This document shows, one piece after another, positions 26,401 to 34,621 of a stretch of DNA of 64,000 nucleotides (positions within the stretch are counted from its first letter, which is position 1; each line of letters starts with the position of its first letter). The translations under genes were made by a program, and so were the position numbers. This DNA is from Pseudomonas viridiflava (lineage in GTDB: Bacteria > Pseudomonadota > Gammaproteobacteria > Pseudomonadales > Pseudomonadaceae), in contig NZ_UTHA01000016.1 in NCBI RefSeq assembly GCF_900582195.1, positions 1-64,000 on the forward strand, written 5' to 3'. Under the pieces are notes generated by a model that saw only the letters and a program-made list of their open reading frames with translations, was not told the origin of the DNA and did no database searches.

Positions 26401-28345
26401 TGTTGTCGGCGTCGGCGACATGGCCGGTGACGTGTTCGGTAACGGTCTGCTGATGTCCGACAAGCTGCAACTGGTTGCCGCGTTCAACCACATGCACATC
26501 TTCATCGACCCGAACCCGAACCCGGCGACCAGCTTCGTCGAGCGTCAGCGCATGTTCGATCTGCCGCGTTCGGCCTGGACCGACTACGACACCAGCATCA
26601 TGTCCGAAGGTGGCGGTATCTTCTCGCGCAGCGCGAAGAGCATCGCGATCTCCCCGCAGATGCAGGAACGCTTCGACATCAAGGCCGACAAACTGACCCC
26701 GACCGAACTGCTGAACGCCTTACTCAAGGCGCCAGTGGATCTGCTGTGGAACGGCGGTATCGGTACCTACGTCAAGGCCAGCACTGAAAGCCACGCCGAC
26801 GTCGGCGACAAGGCCAACGATGCACTGCGCGTCAACGGTAACGAGCTGCGCTGCAAAGTCGTGGGCGAGGGCGGTAACCTCGGCATGACCCAATTGGGTC
26901 GTGTGGAATTCGGTCTGAATGGCGGCGGTTCCAACACCGACTTCATCGACAACGCCGGTGGCGTGGACTGCTCCGACCACGAAGTGAACATCAAGATCCT
27001 GCTGAACGAAGTGGTTCAGGCCGGTGACATGACCGACAAGCAACGCAACCAGTTGCTGGCGAGCATGACCGACGAAGTCGGCAATCTGGTGCTGGGCAAC
27101 AACTACAAGCAGACTCAGGCCCTGTCCCTGGCGGCGCGTCGTGCGTATGCGCGCATCGCTGAGTACAAGCGTCTGATGGGCGATCTGGAAGGCCGTGGCA
27201 AGCTGGACCGCGCCATCGAGTTCTTGCCGACCGAAGAGCAACTGGCCGAGCGTATTGCCGAAGGCCACGGTCTGACCCGTCCTGAGCTGTCGGTGCTGAT
27301 CTCCTACAGCAAAATCGACCTGAAAGAGCAGCTGTTGGGCTCCCTGGTGCCGGACGACGATTACCTGACCCGCGACATGGAAACGGCGTTCCCGCCGTCT
27401 CTGGTCAGCAAGTTCTCCGAAGCCATGCGTCGTCACCGTCTGAAGCGCGAGATCGTCAGCACCCAGATCGCCAACGACCTGGTCAACCACATGGGCATCA
27501 CCTTCGTTCAACGACTCAAAGAGTCGACCGGCATGAGCCCGGCGAACGTCGCTGGCGCTTACGTGATCGTGCGCGACATCTTCCACCTCCCGCACTGGTT
27601 CCGTCAGATCGAAGCGCTCGACTACCAGGTCAGCGCTGATGTGCAGCTGGAGCTGATGGACGAGCTGATGCGTCTGGGCCGTCGCGCTACGCGCTGGTTC
27701 CTGCGTGCCCGTCGCAACGAGCAGAACGCTGCCCGTGATACCGCGCACTTCGGTCCACACCTGAAAGAGCTGGGTCTGAAGCTCGACGAACTGCTGAGCG
27801 GCGAAATCCGTGAAAACTGGCAGGCGCGTTATCAGGCGTACGTCGAAGCCGGTGTACCGGAATTGCTGGCGCGTATGGTTGCGGGCACCTCGCATCTGTA
27901 CACACTGCTGCCGATCATCGAAGCCTCCGACGTGACTGGTCAGAACCCGGCCGAAGTGGCCAAGGCCTACTTCGCCGTGGGCAGTGCGCTGGACATCACC
28001 TGGTACCTGCAACAGATCAGTGCGCTGCCGGTTGAAAACAACTGGCAAGCCCTGGCCCGTGAAGCGTTCCGTGATGACGTCGACTGGCAGCAACGTGCGA
28101 TCACCATCTCCGTCCTGCAACAGGGCGACGGCACGCTGGACGTCGAAGCACGTCTGGCGCTGTGGATGGAACAGCACGAAAGCATGATCTCGCGCTGGCG
28201 CGCCATGCTGGTGGAAATCCGCGCGGCAAGCGGCACGGACTACGCCATGTATGCGGTGGCCAACCGTGAGTTGCTGGATCTGGCGTTGAGTGGGCAGGCG
28301 GTAGTGCCTGCGGTGACTGCGAATGCCGAGCTTGAATTGGCGTAA
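23450..28345 (+). CDS. gdhB: NAD-specific glutamate dehydrogenase, 180-kDa class
   Basis: A 1,631-residue enzyme that oxidises glutamate to 2-oxoglutarate and ammonia with NAD. I start at the ATG at 23450 (MAFFTAASKADFQ) with GCGGAG about ten bases upstream; the frame runs 58 codons further up through non-coding-like sequence. The N-terminal half holds ACT-like regulatory segments. The catalytic core is recognisable from GNVARGGLRWSDREEDFRTE through KNSVIVPVGAKGGF (glutamate-binding lysine region) to the NAD-binding domain around VVGVGDMAGDVFGNG. The length agrees with the large class described in Streptomyces and Pseudomonas. It is a single gene closed by a strong terminator. Confidence 0.96.
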   Translation: MAFFTAASKADFQHQLQAALAQHISEQALPQVALFAEQFFGIISLDELTQRRLSDLAGCTLSAWRLLERFDHAQPQVRVYNPDYERHGWQSTHTAVEVLHHDLPFLVDSVRTELNRRGYSIHTLQTTVLSVRRGSKGELLEILPKGSTGEGVLHESLMYLEIDRCANAAELNVLSKELEQVLGEVRVAVADFEPMKAKVQEILAKLDNSAFAIDADEKNEVKSFLEWLVGNHFTFLGYEEFVVTDQADGGHIEYDQNSFLGLTKLLRTGLTYEDLRIEDYAVAYLREPTLLSFAKAAHPSRVHRPAYPDYVSIREIDADGRVIKEHRFMGLYTSSVYGESVRVIPFIRRKVEEIERRSGFQSKAHLGKELAQVLEVLPRDDLFQTPVDELFTTVMSIVQIQERNKIRVFLRKDPYGRFCYCLAYVPRDIYSTEVRQKIQQVLMERLKASDCEFWTFFSESVLARVQLILRVDPKNRLDIDPVLLEKEVVQACRSWQDDYAALTVESFGEAHGTNVLADFPKGFPAGYRERFAAHSAVVDMQHLLSLNEKNPLVMSFYQPLGQVSGQRELHCKLYHADTPLALSDVLPILENLGLRVLGEFPYRLRHTNGREFWIHDFAFTAAEGLDLDIQQLNDTLQDAFVHIVRGDAENDAFNRLVLTAGLPWRDVALLRAYARYLKQIRLGFDLGYIASTLNNHTDIARELTRLFKTRFYLARKLGSDDLEDKQLRLEQAILTALDDVQVLNEDRILRRYLDLIKATLRTNFYQTDANGQNKSYFSFKFNPHAIPELPKPVPKFEIFVYSPRVEGVHLRFGNVARGGLRWSDREEDFRTEVLGLVKAQQVKNSVIVPVGAKGGFLPRRLPLGGSRDEIAAEGIACYRIFISGLLDITDNLKDGALVPPLNVVRHDDDDPYLVVAADKGTATFSDIANGIAIDYGFWLGDAFASGGSAGYDHKKMGITAKGAWVGVQRHFRERGINVQEDSITVVGVGDMAGDVFGNGLLMSDKLQLVAAFNHMHIFIDPNPNPATSFVERQRMFDLPRSAWTDYDTSIMSEGGGIFSRSAKSIAISPQMQERFDIKADKLTPTELLNALLKAPVDLLWNGGIGTYVKASTESHADVGDKANDALRVNGNELRCKVVGEGGNLGMTQLGRVEFGLNGGGSNTDFIDNAGGVDCSDHEVNIKILLNEVVQAGDMTDKQRNQLLASMTDEVGNLVLGNNYKQTQALSLAARRAYARIAEYKRLMGDLEGRGKLDRAIEFLPTEEQLAERIAEGHGLTRPELSVLISYSKIDLKEQLLGSLVPDDDYLTRDMETAFPPSLVSKFSEAMRRHRLKREIVSTQIANDLVNHMGITFVQRLKESTGMSPANVAGAYVIVRDIFHLPHWFRQIEALDYQVSADVQLELMDELMRLGRRATRWFLRARRNEQNAARDTAHFGPHLKELGLKLDELLSGEIRENWQARYQAYVEAGVPELLARMVAGTSHLYTLLPIIEASDVTGQNPAEVAKAYFAVGSALDITWYLQQISALPVENNWQALAREAFRDDVDWQQRAITISVLQQGDGTLDVEARLALWMEQHESMISRWRAMLVEIRAASGTDYAMYAVANRELLDLALSGQAVVPAVTANAELELA

Positions 28346-28360
28346 GTAGTGGCTGAATGA

Positions 28361-28396
28361 AAAAGCCCCGGTGTCGTGAGATACCGGGGCTTTTTT
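28361..28396 (+). terminator. Rho-independent terminator of gdhB
   Basis: AAAAGCCCCGGTGTC / GATACCGGGGCTTTTTT: a GC-rich stem with a short loop and T-run, 15 bases after the gdhB stop codon. Confidence 0.9.
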
Positions 28397-28427
28397 ATGT
28401 CTGAGAGGTTTGTAGTGTTAGGTCTGG

Positions 28428-28500
28428 CCCCTTCGCGAGCAAGCTCGCTCCCACATTTGGAATGCGTTCCCCTGTGGGAGCGAGCTTGCTCGCGAAGGGG
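28428..28500. repeat. REP inverted pair (CTTCGCGAGCAAGCTCGCTCCCACA family)
   Basis: Two nearly perfect inverted copies 19 nt apart, between the gdhB terminator and the convergent lipoprotein gene. Confidence 0.85.
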
Positions 28501-28509
28501 CCCTTGATA

Positions 28510-29223
28510 TCAATACAACTTAGATGACTGTTTACTATCGAGCATTGACACTTTATCCGCAGGCCGCGCGACTAAATTGTTGAGCGACTGGTCAAACTTC
28601 TGCAACGCCCGAACTTGCACATCCTGCTGCTGATTAATATCCGCCACTATCTCTTCCGAGCGCTTGAAGTCCGCCCACACCGGCGTCAGTTCCCGCGCCT
28701 CCGAACCCTTCGCCGTACCGATATAGTTCAACTGCGCATCATAAAAATCGGCACTGACATCGGCTTTGATATCCGAGCTACGTGAGGTGATCAACTGGCT
28801 ATGAGTGTCGACAATCGCCACCACATCCGGTTTAGCCGCACGCAGGCTTTGCATGTCCGGATACACCGTTACCGAGCCGAACTGGCGTTGCAGCGAGGCG
28901 TTGACCCATTCCACGGCCATGTCCGGTTTGGAGCTGGCGACGTAGGCGTCGTGAATCGGCTGCACCAGCAGGCTCTGGCCAAAACCGGTGCCGGCGTTGG
29001 CCTGATAGTCGCGCAGGTATTCGCGATTGGTCTGGGTGCTGGGGCTGTAGACCACACCGAGCGACACACCGGGACCGCTTTTCACCTGAGTGGCGCTGCT
29101 GCGGCCGGTGGGATGGGGGAGTAGGGTGTCCAGTGAGGAAACGGCTTGAGGCGCGGTGGGTACCGAACAGGCTGACAAAGCTAAAACCGATATCGCCAGC
29201 ACACTGGTGAACGCAAGTTTCAT
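28510..29223 (-). CDS. Conserved lipoprotein of unknown function
   Basis: A 237-residue lipoprotein. The ATG at 29223 has GGGAG upstream and gives the signal MKLAFTSVLAISVLALSAC with the lipobox cysteine at residue 19. The mature part is a globular domain with beta/alpha alternation (VEWVNASLQRQFGSVTVYPD, PDVVAIVDTHSQL) and a helical C-terminus. The residue after the cysteine is serine, which predicts outer-membrane sorting. I cannot assign a function. It is a single gene, convergent with gdhB. Confidence 0.8.
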   Translation of the reverse strand: MKLAFTSVLAISVLALSACSVPTAPQAVSSLDTLLPHPTGRSSATQVKSGPGVSLGVVYSPSTQTNREYLRDYQANAGTGFGQSLLVQPIHDAYVASSKPDMAVEWVNASLQRQFGSVTVYPDMQSLRAAKPDVVAIVDTHSQLITSRSSDIKADVSADFYDAQLNYIGTAKGSEARELTPVWADFKRSEEIVADINQQQDVQVRALQKFDQSLNNLVARPADKVSMLDSKQSSKLY

Positions 29224-29380
29224 GGTGTTTCTCCCGTGAAACAACATCAGTCGGAAAGTTTGAAATGCCGTCGGCGACGACAGTTAATTCAGACTAAACC
29301 CGCCAAGCTGACAATTTGCTGTAATAAAAGCCGAATAATAGTTTTATTCGCTTTAACCGGTTATCGCTAATTGCCCCGAG

Positions 29381-29420
29381 AAATAAAAAGGCGCCAATCG
29401 TCGATTTGCGCCCGTTTATT
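29381..29420 (-). terminator. Rho-independent terminator of the cupin gene
   Basis: On the minus strand, GGGCGCAAATCG ACGATTGGCGCC followed by TTTTTATTT, about 20 bases beyond the cupin stop codon. Confidence 0.75.
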
Positions 29421-29440
29421 TATGGCTGGTTAAACAGCCA

Positions 29441-29845
29441 TCAGTTTTTCAGCGGGATCAGCACTTGCTCATCCGGGGCCAGCACCATGAACACCAGCAA
29501 CTTCGCCGGTTTGCTTTGGCTGGCATTTTTCGACACCAGATGTTCGGAGCCGGCCGGTTCGTACCAGAACTGGCCCTTCTTGTAGGTGATCGGTTGTTCA
29601 CCTTTGACCTGGGAAATCACTTCGCCTTCGAGCACGTAAGCCATGGCGGTGCCGTCGTGTTTGTGGGCAATGGAAGACTGGCCGGGTTTGTAGTCCACCT
29701 CAATCATCATGGCTTTTTTGCCGGGGGCGTTTTTTAGCATCTGGTCTTGCAGCACGGTGATTTTTTCCGAGGGATCGTGAGCGAGGGCGGCCGAGGTGCA
29801 AAGGCTCAGGGCGAGGGCGGCGGCGAAGAAGTGCAGGGCTTTCAT
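29441..29845 (-). CDS. Periplasmic cupin-domain protein
   Basis: A 134-residue protein with a cleavable signal peptide (cleavage after ...SAALA) and a single small cupin barrel. The motif IAHKHDGTAMAYVLEGE gives cupin motif 1 with two histidines and a glutamate, and FWYEPAGSEHLVSKN gives motif 2 with the later histidine, so metal binding is likely. The substrate is unknown. It is a single gene with its own terminator. Confidence 0.85.
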   Translation of the reverse strand: MKALHFFAAALALSLCTSAALAHDPSEKITVLQDQMLKNAPGKKAMMIEVDYKPGQSSIAHKHDGTAMAYVLEGEVISQVKGEQPITYKKGQFWYEPAGSEHLVSKNASQSKPAKLLVFMVLAPDEQVLIPLKN

Positions 29846-29980
29846 GGCGGGTTACCTGTGATGATTGGGGTGTTGCTGATCACAGTAGTCCGCAGGGCTA
29901 AGCATTCAAACGGCCAATATTCGGGAAGATCAGGTGACCAATTGGCGGTGTTTCAGAAAGGTTGTAGGTGTGGCGGAATA

Positions 29981-30079
29981 CGCCTTCGCGAGCAAGCTCG
30001 CTCCCACAGGGTTCAGCGTCGTTCGATAATTAATGTACGACACAAAAACCTGTGGGAGCGAGCCTGCTCGCGAAGGGGC
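29981..30079. repeat. REP inverted pair (CTTCGCGAGCAAGCTCGCTCCCACA family)
   Basis: Inverted copies at 29982-30009 and 30051-30077. The right arm abuts the stop codon of the next minus-strand gene and may stabilise or end its transcript. Confidence 0.85.
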
Positions 30080-30083
30080 CGGG

Positions 30084-30377
30084 TCAGACGATAGGAAAAC
30101 TATTGAAATCTACGCTATTGGCCAACCGGCTATCGATCAAGTCAATAAACCCCTGCGCCTCGGGCCGGTTGAAATGTGCCTGCATCGCCGCTTCCGACTG
30201 CCAGCGGGCACTGACCGTCCAGCGGTGGCTGTCCTCGGGGCAGCGGTCGACCAGATAGGAATCGCAGCCCGGCGTTTCGCGCAGGGTTTCGACGATCTTC
30301 TGCAGTTGCCTGCCCAGTTCATCCGAGCGGCCGGCGGCAGCCTGCACCTGGACCGTATTGATCACTTCGTTGGACAT
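30084..30377 (-). CDS. Antibiotic biosynthesis monooxygenase (ABM) domain protein
   Basis: A 97-residue protein with the dimeric alpha/beta-barrel ABM fold: INTVQVQAAAGRSDELGRQL, a central CDSYLVDRCPEDSHRW strand, and WQSEAAMQAHFNRPEAQGF. Members of this YgiN-like family act as small quinol or haem monooxygenases, often without a metal. The real substrate here is unknown. It lies 123 bases downstream of the MocR regulator gene on the same strand and could be cotranscribed. Confidence 0.85.
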   Translation of the reverse strand: MSNEVINTVQVQAAAGRSDELGRQLQKIVETLRETPGCDSYLVDRCPEDSHRWTVSARWQSEAAMQAHFNRPEAQGFIDLIDSRLANSVDFNSFPIV

Positions 30378-30500
30378 TGCTCACACTCCTGAATCAGGCC
30401 GGACGAATCCTGCTCATTGAGGGATAACGCCTGTGCAGGATAGGCCTGCACCCCCGGAACACCAATAACCAATCGGCGGTTAAATCTTTAGGCCAATCGC

Positions 30501-31934
30501 TCAGGCGACCTGCTGGAGAATGTCGCGCAGGCGATCCAGAGCGATATCGATGTCGAGGGTTTCGATGGCGCCGAAGCCGAAGTACAGGCCGTTTTTCGGC
30601 GTTTGCTGGTAATAGAAACCGTTGATCGCATAGAGGCCGACTTCGACCTTTTTCGCCAGTTCGATCACCAGCGGCAGGTCGATCGGCACCTTGCAGAACA
30701 CCGCCATGTGGAAACCGGCACTCGGCGGTACCGCTTGCAGCCACGGCGAAAGATCGTCGGCCATGCGCGCCAGAATCCGTTCGCGGCGCTGCGAGTAGAT
30801 TGCATGACAACGGCGGATATGCTTGAGCAGGCAACCCTCGGCGATAAACTTGGCCAGCGCCCATTGCGGCAGGGTCGAGGCGTGCAGATCGGTCAGTTGC
30901 TTGGCGCGAATCACCGCTTCGAGGATCGCCGGCGGCAGGATCGCATAACCCAGGCGCAACTCCGGCAGCAGGGTTTTCGAGAACGTCCCGACGTAGGCGA
31001 CGATGCCGCGCTGGTCGAGGCTGAACAGCGAATCGGTCGGCCGACCTTCGTAGCGAAACTCACTGTCATAGTCGTCCTCGATGATGATCGCACCCAGCTC
31101 ATGAGCGCGGGCCAGCAAGGCTTCGCGGCGCGCCTGACTCATCGGCATGCCCAGCGGGAACTGGTGCGATGGCGTGACATAGATAAGGCGCGTGCCGTCG
31201 GGAATGTGCTCGACCTGAATGCCCTCGGCATCTACCGGAATTCCGACCACCTCGGCGCCATGGGTGGCGAACAGCAGGCGCGCTGGCGGATAACCGGGAT
31301 CTTCCATCGCCACCAGACTGCCGGGGCTGATCAATACGCGGGTGATCAGGTCCAGCGCCTGCTGCGCGCCGTTGCACACGACGATGTCTTCGTCCTGGCA
31401 ATTGATCCCCCGGGAAAACGCGATGTGCCGGGCAATCGCATTGCGCAGCGCCGGCAGGCCTTCGGGCAGGCTGTAGAAACCTTTGGACTGCGCCATCTGC
31501 CGCATCGCGTGGGACACGCAGCGGCGCCAGTCATCCTGCGGGAACTGACCCTTGCTGGTGGCGCCGCCGATAAAGTCGTAGCGCAGCGAGCCTTCCAGTG
31601 TCGGGTGGCGTAGAAACACCGGCAGATTGCGCCAACTCTCGATCACATCGGCGCCGGCCAGTTCAGTGTGGCTTTGCTTGCGCTGGATCTGCGCCGGGCG
31701 CGCGTTGACGTAAGTGCCTTTGCCGATCACCCCGGTGAGGAAGTTTTCGTAGGTCAGCTGTGCGTAGGTGTCGGAAATGGTCTTGCGTGAAATGCCCAGT
31801 TGCTCGGCGAGCAGACGGCTGGGCGGCAGTTGCGTGCCAGCGGCCAGACGCCCGGATTCAATGGCCCCGCGCAGTTGCTGGTACAACTGACCGGCAAGAT
31901 CCTTGCGGCCGTTGATCACGACGTGAAGTTCCAT
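30501..31934 (-). CDS. MocR-family transcriptional regulator (GntR HTH plus aminotransferase domain)
   Basis: A 477-residue protein. Residues 1-75 are a GntR winged helix (LPPSRLLAEQLGISRKTISD). Residues 110-477 are a fold-type I aminotransferase domain with the PLP lysine in YVGTFSKTLLPELRLGY and the upstream aspartate in IIIEDDYDSEFRYEG. Such regulators sense PLP or amino compounds (PdxR, GabR). It is divergent from the AhpD-like gene at 32284, its likeliest target by position. The effector cannot be told from sequence. Confidence 0.9.
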   Translation of the reverse strand: MELHVVINGRKDLAGQLYQQLRGAIESGRLAAGTQLPPSRLLAEQLGISRKTISDTYAQLTYENFLTGVIGKGTYVNARPAQIQRKQSHTELAGADVIESWRNLPVFLRHPTLEGSLRYDFIGGATSKGQFPQDDWRRCVSHAMRQMAQSKGFYSLPEGLPALRNAIARHIAFSRGINCQDEDIVVCNGAQQALDLITRVLISPGSLVAMEDPGYPPARLLFATHGAEVVGIPVDAEGIQVEHIPDGTRLIYVTPSHQFPLGMPMSQARREALLARAHELGAIIIEDDYDSEFRYEGRPTDSLFSLDQRGIVAYVGTFSKTLLPELRLGYAILPPAILEAVIRAKQLTDLHASTLPQWALAKFIAEGCLLKHIRRCHAIYSQRRERILARMADDLSPWLQAVPPSAGFHMAVFCKVPIDLPLVIELAKKVEVGLYAINGFYYQQTPKNGLYFGFGAIETLDIDIALDRLRDILQQVA

Positions 31935-32283
31935 ACCGACGAGGCTCCCGAGGCTAATTGGCGTGCGCGCCAGATTACCGTTGTTACGTGATCGGCAATA
32001 GTTGCCTACCCGAAAAACCCAAAATTGGCCTAGATCCCTGTAGGAACTGCCGAAGGCTGCGATCTTTGATCGTTCCCACGCTCTGCGTGGTAACGCATCC
32101 CGTGACGCTCTGCGTCACAGTGGACGCGGAGCGTCCATGGCTGCATTCCCACGCGGAGCGTGGGAACGATCAGCGCGTAAAGGCAGGGGGTAGTGGTGTA
32201 GCGGTTTTCCGTGCAATTGGGGCTGTCATGCATCGCTGTCGGCGTTTACGGTGAACTCATTATTCCGTCTACCGAGAACCGCC
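31935..32283. repeat. Divergent promoter region filled with composite palindromic repeats
   Basis: Between the MocR regulator and the AhpD-like gene. 32040-32066 holds one unit of the GCCGAAGGCTGCGATC family. 32067-32172 holds a second family, GATCGTTCCCACGCTCTGCGTGG ... CCCACGCGGAGCGTGGGAACGATC, a 105-nt imperfect inverted repeat with internal GACGCTCTGCGTC stems. The two promoters must lie in the remaining flanks. No further gene is seen. Confidence 0.7.
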
Positions 32284-32724
32284 ATGTCCCCGCGCCTGGA
32301 TTACTACAACGCTTCGCCCAAAGCGATGAAAGCGATGATTGCCATGGAGGCGCTGACCGCCAACCTCAGTATCGAGCAGCCGTTGCTGCAACTGATCAGG
32401 ATCCGTGCCTCACAACTCAACGGCTGCGCGTTCTGCACCGACATGCATTCGGTGGACGCGCGGCGGGCCGGGGAGAGTGATCGACGGTTGTATGCGATCG
32501 CAGTGTGGCGCGACAGCAACTTCTTCAACCCGCGTGAGCGCGCGGCGCTGGCCTGGGCGGAGGCGGTGACATTGTTGGCGGAGAGCCGGGTGCCTGATGA
32601 CGTTTATGAGCAGGCGCGCGAGCAATTCAGCGAAGGCGAACTGGTCGACCTGACCATGGCGGTGACCACCATCAACAGCTGGAATCGTCTGGCTGTCAGC
32701 TTCCGCCAAACCCCTAGCGATTGA
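32284..32724 (+). CDS. AhpD-like carboxymuconolactone decarboxylase family protein
   Basis: A 146-residue all-helical protein. The catalytic-type motif is LNGCAFCTDMHSVDARRAGE: a CxxC pair with a histidine four residues later, as in AhpD alkylhydroperoxidases. ALAWAEAVTLLAESRVPDDV is the usual second helix pair. It probably has peroxidase or disulfide-reductase activity. I start at the ATG at 32284 (MSPRLDYY), although the frame opens eleven codons earlier. It is divergent from the MocR-type gene, which likely regulates it. Confidence 0.88.
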   Translation: MSPRLDYYNASPKAMKAMIAMEALTANLSIEQPLLQLIRIRASQLNGCAFCTDMHSVDARRAGESDRRLYAIAVWRDSNFFNPRERAALAWAEAVTLLAESRVPDDVYEQAREQFSEGELVDLTMAVTTINSWNRLAVSFRQTPSD

Positions 32725-32732
32725 GCCCGCCC

Positions 32733-32846
32733 TGATCGTTCCCACGCTCTGCGTGGGAATGCCTCAACGGACGCTCTGCGTTCGGCTCTGGATGGGACGC
32801 GGAGCGTCCCGGGCTGCATTCCTTTGCTGCGCGTGGGAACGATCAA
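32733..32846. repeat. Imperfect long inverted repeat (GATCGTTCCCACGCTCTGCGTGGGAA family)
   Basis: A second copy of the element at 32067-32172: outer arms GATCGTTCCCACGCTCTGCG and CGCGTGGGAACGATC, with inner GGACGCTCTGCG / GACGCGGAGCGTCC arms. It fills the space between two convergent genes. Confidence 0.8.
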
Positions 32847-32854
32847 GATCAAAA

Positions 32855-33169
32855 TCATTGCGGTGGGCGTTGCGGTTTCACTGAGGTGCCAAAGGTATTG
32901 CCCATCCGCGTGCTGGTTGCGGCTGGGGTCGCGAGGCCAACCTGATTCGGCGGCCGCTTGTTCACCGGCACATTCAGCGCCTCTTGATTCTTCTGCGCCG
33001 CCGCAGCGCCTTCAGGGTTGTTGCCCATCTGCTGGCTCAAACAGTCGTAATTCGGCGCCTTGTAGCCGCCGACCGTCACCTCGACGCAGCCCAACGGCTG
33101 CTCGGCATAAGCGCTCGACAGCGCCATCAACCACAGCCCGCCAAGGGTGAATCGCCACAGTCTTTTCAT
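32855..33169 (-). CDS. Small secreted conserved hypothetical protein
   Basis: A 104-residue protein with a signal peptide (MKRLWRFTLGGLWLMALSSAYA). The mature part begins EQPLGCVEVTVGGYKAPNYD with two cysteines that could pair, then is low-complexity and rich in Asn, Pro and Gln (disordered). No family is recognised. It is divergent from vreA. Confidence 0.7.
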   Translation of the reverse strand: MKRLWRFTLGGLWLMALSSAYAEQPLGCVEVTVGGYKAPNYDCLSQQMGNNPEGAAAAQKNQEALNVPVNKRPPNQVGLATPAATSTRMGNTFGTSVKPQRPPQ

Positions 33170-33292
33170 GCTCGCCTCCTGGCCGGCCCAAAGGGGCCGC
33201 GCTATGGCTTGAGTCTAGTGCAAGCCGTGCGCAATTCCCGTGATGGTTTTTTTGCACCGCCCGTCACACCAGATTCATAAACAGCCCTCAGG

Positions 33293-34042
33293 ATGACGAT
33301 TTCCAAGGATTCGTCAGCCGTGCAGCGAGGCAATTCCACGGACGGTTTTCAGCGTTCAACGAGGCTTGTGCGCCGGATGTGTCTGGGGTGGCTGCTTGGC
33401 TGCGCGGCGGGCCACGCCATGGCCGATGCGGTGCCGGCGGACATGCGCATGACGCTACACATTCCAGCACAGGATCTGGCCCGCGCGCTGGATCAGTACA
33501 GCCACGCCACGGGCGTCGCGGTGCTGGTCGACAGCCAGTTGAGTCGCGGCCGTCGCTCGCTCGCGGTGAACGGTGAATACACCGCCGCCGATGCCCTGCG
33601 TCGATTGCTCGGCGGCAGTGGTTTGATGGCGCGCTATGCCCGCGACGATGCGTTTACGTTGCAAGTGGCGCAGGTCGAAGACGTACCGGCGCCGCCACAA
33701 AAACAGACGCCGGAAAGTGTCGCTGTCAACCGCAGTTACGCCACGGCGGTGCAAGCGGCGATCGAGCGCAACCTGTGCCGCTCGCCGCTGACCCGGCCGG
33801 GCAGTTATCGCGCGGTGTTGCAGGTCTGGGTTGGCCGCGACGGCGTGGTGCAGCACAACCGGTTGGTCACTTCGACCGGAGATGTACGGCGCGACAACGC
33901 GCTGGTGGAAAGCTTTCGCAATCTCAGGATCGACCGGCCGACGCCCAGCGCCTTGCGTCAGCCGGTCACGTTGCTGTTGTTACCGGAGTCGTCAGGGAAA
34001 CGCATGGAATGCACCAAATGGGAAGGAGTTTCCGGGGGATGA
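33293..34042 (+). CDS. vreA: VreA-like PUMA3 signalling protein (STN plus TonB-like C-terminal domain)
   Basis: Up to 249 residues. After a signal peptide ending near GHAMA comes an STN domain (MTLHIPAQDLARALDQYSHA, VNGEYTAADALRRLLGGSGL). About residues 145-235 resemble a TonB C-terminal domain (RAVLQVWVGRDGVVQHNRLV). There is no beta-barrel receptor. This unusual architecture, followed by an ECF sigma and a FecR gene and then hxc genes, matches P. aeruginosa VreA of the PUMA3 system. The first 25-28 residues before VRRMCLGWLLG look non-signal-like; translation may start at GTG 33368 or ATG 33377 instead. The last bases overlap vreI (ATGA). Confidence 0.85.
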   Translation: MTISKDSSAVQRGNSTDGFQRSTRLVRRMCLGWLLGCAAGHAMADAVPADMRMTLHIPAQDLARALDQYSHATGVAVLVDSQLSRGRRSLAVNGEYTAADALRRLLGGSGLMARYARDDAFTLQVAQVEDVPAPPQKQTPESVAVNRSYATAVQAAIERNLCRSPLTRPGSYRAVLQVWVGRDGVVQHNRLVTSTGDVRRDNALVESFRNLRIDRPTPSALRQPVTLLLLPESSGKRMECTKWEGVSGG

Positions 34043-34590
34043 AAGACACCGGACAAGGTTCGATGGTCCAACTGTTCCTGACGTCCTACGAGGACTTTCG
34101 GGTGCGCCTGCGCCGGCGTCTCGGTTCGGAAGATCTGGCCAACGACGTGCTGCACGAAACCTACCTGCGCGTCGACCGCATGGAGACGCCGCCGAACGTT
34201 CTGCGGCCCAACGCCTACCTCTATCGCATGGCCCTGAACATCGCCGCCGACCGCCGTCAGGCTGATGCGCGCCTGCTCACTGGCGAGGAAGTCGAAGAGC
34301 TGCTGCAAATTGGCGACGAAGCCCTGGACCCGGCGCGGGTGGTCGGTGGGCAAAAGGAAATCCAGTCACTGCTCAGTGCGTTGTACGAGCTGCCCGCACG
34401 GCGCCGGAAGATCTTCATCGCGGCGCGTCTGGAAGAGGCGCCGCACCTGGAAATTTCTCAGCGTTTCGGCATTTCCACGCGCATGGTCGAGAAGGAAATC
34501 AAAGCCGCATTGGGCTTCTGCGCTGCGAAACTGGAAAGAAAAGTGTTTCAGCGGTTCGGTCGCGGGGCCGGAAAACCGTCTTCTGAATAG
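34039..34590 (+). CDS. vreI: VreI-like ECF sigma factor
   Basis: A 183-residue FecI-class sigma factor. Region 2 runs through RLRRRLGSEDLANDVLHETY and PNAYLYRMALNIAADRRQAD. Region 4 is PARRRKIFIAARLEEAPHLE followed by the helix-turn-helix ISQRFGISTRMVEKEIKAAL. The ATG overlaps the vreA stop by ATGA, so the genes are translationally coupled. By analogy with PUMA3 it should direct transcription of hxc, pdtA and neighbouring genes in response to phosphate limitation plus a surface signal; this regulation is inference from P. aeruginosa. Confidence 0.92.
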   Translation: MKDTGQGSMVQLFLTSYEDFRVRLRRRLGSEDLANDVLHETYLRVDRMETPPNVLRPNAYLYRMALNIAADRRQADARLLTGEEVEELLQIGDEALDPARVVGGQKEIQSLLSALYELPARRRKIFIAARLEEAPHLEISQRFGISTRMVEKEIKAALGFCAAKLERKVFQRFGRGAGKPSSE

Positions 34591-34621
34591 TGCCCGATCA
34601 ATTCGTTGAGAATCTGCGCGT

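Noticed and set aside
23432-26497. A 1,021-codon open frame on the minus strand opposite gdhB
   Set aside because: It is the antisense shadow of a conserved, high-GC gene; its product is low in recognisable motifs and has no ribosome site.
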